A DNA stretch of 7,536 nt from an uncultured Roseburia sp. (GTDB taxonomy: Bacteria; Bacillota; Clostridia; Lachnospirales; Lachnospiraceae): assembly GCA_905206195.1 (NCBI GenBank), contig CAJLGN010000056.1, positions 1 to 7,536 on the forward strand. Direction: 5' to 3'. Below, piece by piece: positions 5,467 through 7,536 of this stretch. The notes beneath the pieces are model-generated. The model was not told the DNA's origin. It saw only the letters and a program-made list of their open reading frames with translations, and ran no database searches. The position numbers and the translations under genes are program-made. Position 1 is the first letter of the stretch. Every line of letters begins with the position of its first letter.

Positions 5467-7536
5467 TCAACCCATTATTTTTAAATAGAAGGTATATCCG
5501 ATCGGAATAACATACAGCCACAGCAGAAACCCCAGACAGCATACAAAAAATGCCGCCGCTGCTGCACAGGACAGCTTTCCATACAGCCATCCAAGACATG
5601 CATCCACCCGCTTTATCCTTGAGAGAACCGCCCAGATAACCAGGACAAGCATAGCTCCAGCCGTCGCCTCTCCCCCCTTTTTCATCCCCCTCGGCATGTA
5701 GGTGAGCAGAATTTCATTCTCCCCTCGATCCATGGGGATCAGCACCAGATTCCCGCAGAGTGCTTCCATCTTCCGCTCGCTTCCGTTTACGCTGACATGC
5801 CAACCGTCATCGGCGTTCATCGGGAGATACAAATACTCCTCCCCCGTGGAATCCGCGGTAATCCGGCAAAAATTTTTGCCTGTCTCATACATGATGCCAC
5901 CGCCCTGGGCACTGACGCTGCGAGCAAACTGCCCCATGTCGAGCATCCCAAAATAAACGGTGCCCGACACATCCCAATCCACCTCTTTTTTGAGAATGAT
6001 CTCGACCTCCTCACCCTCATACATTCCGAGTGCCAAAATACCGTTATTCAGAGACGATGGATAAACCGTCCTATCCGGATCCTCGTAGGAGGGAATCAGA
6101 ACATCTCTCCCGTTGACTTTGACACTGACACCAGGGATTCCGCTTCCGTATAGATAGAGCGCTTTCTTCCCTTCCACGCGGACGGTGCGGCGCATTGCCC
6201 CATCCGCCGCCAACATCTCCACATCCTCAGCCCACGTCTCGATCATATCCGTTCCAAAGAAAAGCCTGGACAACAAATTCTGATGATCGAATACATTCGG
6301 CGAATATGTCTGATCCATCGCCTCGTAAGCGCTTCGGCTTACCCTGAGTCCCGGCCCATAGCAATAACGGTTTTGAAACGCCCGAAAATGCGTTGTCTCC
6401 CCGAGTTCTTCATATATTTCCCCACTGCCGTTCCAAAATTCTTCCTGCAAAGAAAACTTTGAATCCAACGTGTACGCATATCCCAGCAGCACATCGGAAA
6501 ACAGCGTCCCGCCCGCGTCGCCAAGCCTCGTCCACACCTGCGCATACCCCAGAGCCTGATTCAGCGCAATCTGCTCCGCCGTCATCAAATGTAGATAATT
6601 GGAGTAGGAGACCACGTCGGAAATCAGCGGGTAGTTGTGATTGATGGAGAGGTCCGCCGTCTTGGTCTTATGAAACAGATCGGTTTTTCCGGCAAGAAGC
6701 GTCCCGACCTCCTCGGCATCCGATACAAAATTGACCTCCCCACCGTGGGACAGCGGCGCGATCAGACCGTTTCCCAGCGCCAATAAAATCACGGCCCACA
6801 CTCCGATTACTGCGGCCGAAACACTCTTTTTGTAACGCTTTCCTTCCATGCATCTTTCCTCAATGCGCTCCGCCGCCACAAAAATAATCGTAAAGATCAT
6901 CATATAACCGTACCGCATCGGAAAACAGACATATGTCCCTCTGTGCCAGAGCAGATTCACCGCCTCAAAAATGACCGGAATCACCATCGCCGCCGTCAGA
7001 TAGAACTCCCACAACGCTCTGCGGCTCCGCTTTCCCGTCGCCATTACACAGAAAAGCGGGATCGCCACTCCCGATAGCATCAGCCACTTTAGACGTGCAT
7101 CCATGCCCGCCTGCCGCAGCAGTAAAAAGTAGCCCGGCACCCCCGAAAACTCCTCCCCGGAAAGACGCTTGGAGCCCAACATCGCAAGCGCCGCCGGAAG
7201 AAACACCGCAGCGGACAGCCCAAGCGCCAGCAGCGTCGCCAGTCCAAACTTTAGGATTCCCCCAGTCTGGATTCTGTTTTTTTCACGGAGAAGAAAAAAG
7301 TAGCCTCCCGCAAAAAGCATCATATAAAAACTCACCATATATGCCTGCGGAATATTCATTATAAAAATCAGCGCATAGCACAACGTGTAAAAAACTGTAT
7401 ATTTCCCAATCCTCCACCCGTCTTCCGCCCGCACCATTCTCACAAAAGAATAGAGCAAAAGTGGAAAGAATACTGCTGTGTCCAGCCATCCCATTCCGTA
7501 ATACAAAAAAGAATACCCGCTCAAAGCATACGCCAC
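5467..7536 (-). CDS. YfhO-family multi-pass membrane protein, 5' end cut by the window edge
   Basis: The 689 visible residues are the C-terminal majority of a YfhO-like protein (members are often 800-900 residues). The true start lies beyond 7536; the GTG at the edge is just an internal Val codon. Residues are numbered from the edge. The protein opens with the family-like YALSGYSFLYYGMGWLDTAVFFPLLLY (3-29). Further hydrophobic helices follow at about 45-62, 66-83, 93-120, 151-167, 178-196, 207-222 and 239-261. A large hydrophilic, probably extracytoplasmic domain spans about 265-615 and includes the typical late motif DDGWHVSVNGSE (576-587). Two C-terminal helices (about 625-640 and 655-680) end the protein. 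In Bacillus subtilis YfhO is a GT-C-type glycosyltransferase for lipoteichoic acid glycosylation. A role in decorating a cell-envelope polymer is inferred here, with substrate unknown. It ends 256 nt before leuB with a terminator-like hairpin between, so it is probably functionally unrelated to the operon. Confidence 0.88.
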   Translation of the reverse strand: MAYALSGYSFLYYGMGWLDTAVFFPLLLYSFVRMVRAEDGWRIGKYTVFYTLCYALIFIMNIPQAYMVSFYMMLFAGGYFFLLREKNRIQTGGILKFGLATLLALGLSAAVFLPAALAMLGSKRLSGEEFSGVPGYFLLLRQAGMDARLKWLMLSGVAIPLFCVMATGKRSRRALWEFYLTAAMVIPVIFEAVNLLWHRGTYVCFPMRYGYMMIFTIIFVAAERIEERCMEGKRYKKSVSAAVIGVWAVILLALGNGLIAPLSHGGEVNFVSDAEEVGTLLAGKTDLFHKTKTADLSINHNYPLISDVVSYSNYLHLMTAEQIALNQALGYAQVWTRLGDAGGTLFSDVLLGYAYTLDSKFSLQEEFWNGSGEIYEELGETTHFRAFQNRYCYGPGLRVSRSAYEAMDQTYSPNVFDHQNLLSRLFFGTDMIETWAEDVEMLAADGAMRRTVRVEGKKALYLYGSGIPGVSVKVNGRDVLIPSYEDPDRTVYPSSLNNGILALGMYEGEEVEIILKKEVDWDVSGTVYFGMLDMGQFARSVSAQGGGIMYETGKNFCRITADSTGEEYLYLPMNADDGWHVSVNGSERKMEALCGNLVLIPMDRGENEILLTYMPRGMKKGGEATAGAMLVLVIWAVLSRIKRVDACLGWLYGKLSCAAAAAFFVCCLGFLLWLYVIPIGYTFYLKIMG

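Noticed and set aside
5333..5599. 88-codon minus-strand frame across the end of the YfhO-like gene
   Set aside because: Out-of-frame shadow of the transmembrane C-terminus. It continues into AT-rich spacer and has no supporting start site.
1..7536. CRISPR array, insertion sequence, phage or defence system
   Set aside because: No regularly spaced repeats, transposase, integrase or defence-type genes are present. All long frames are accounted for by metabolic genes and one membrane protein.

Overview
The window carries a branched-chain amino acid biosynthesis operon on the minus strand, from an anaerobic Clostridia-type Firmicute. I would guess Lachnospiraceae. The basis is the style of the LeuB, IlvD and IlvB sequences, the strong purine-rich Shine-Dalgarno sites, the IlvD variant that resembles the oxygen-labile [4Fe-4S] class, and a YfhO-type membrane protein. 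The species cannot be fixed from this sequence.

All convincing genes lie on the minus strand, so transcription runs from high to low coordinates. The region from 7536 to 5467 is the 3' part of a large YfhO-family membrane protein gene, cut by the window edge. It ends in a short GC hairpin with a T run (5404-5426). The spacer down to leuB is AT-rich. It holds an inverted repeat, an 11-bp direct repeat and a good sigma-A-like promoter (about 5273-5301). Then follow leuB (to 4090), ilvD (4066-2405), ilvB (2148-466) and the first 138 codons of serC (415-1, running off the left edge). The leuB-ilvD gap is 23 nt and the ilvB-serC gap is 50 nt. Neither holds a terminator, so leuB-ilvD-ilvB-serC is best read as one transcription unit.

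IlvB makes acetolactate or acetohydroxybutyrate and IlvD dehydrates the dihydroxyacids to the 2-oxoacids of valine and isoleucine. LeuB performs the oxidative decarboxylation step of leucine synthesis, and SerC makes phosphoserine. The small regulatory subunit of acetolactate synthase (ilvN/ilvH), ilvC, leuA and leuCD are not in the window.

The least ordinary feature is in the 256-nt ilvD-ilvB spacer. It holds a long nested inverted repeat (2170-2289) with two stems, of 14 and 22 pairs. All four of its G-U pairs form only if the plus strand is the RNA, which is antisense to the operon. It looks like an inserted repeat or structured element rather than a terminator or T-box. The remaining sequence is ordinary metabolic gene content.
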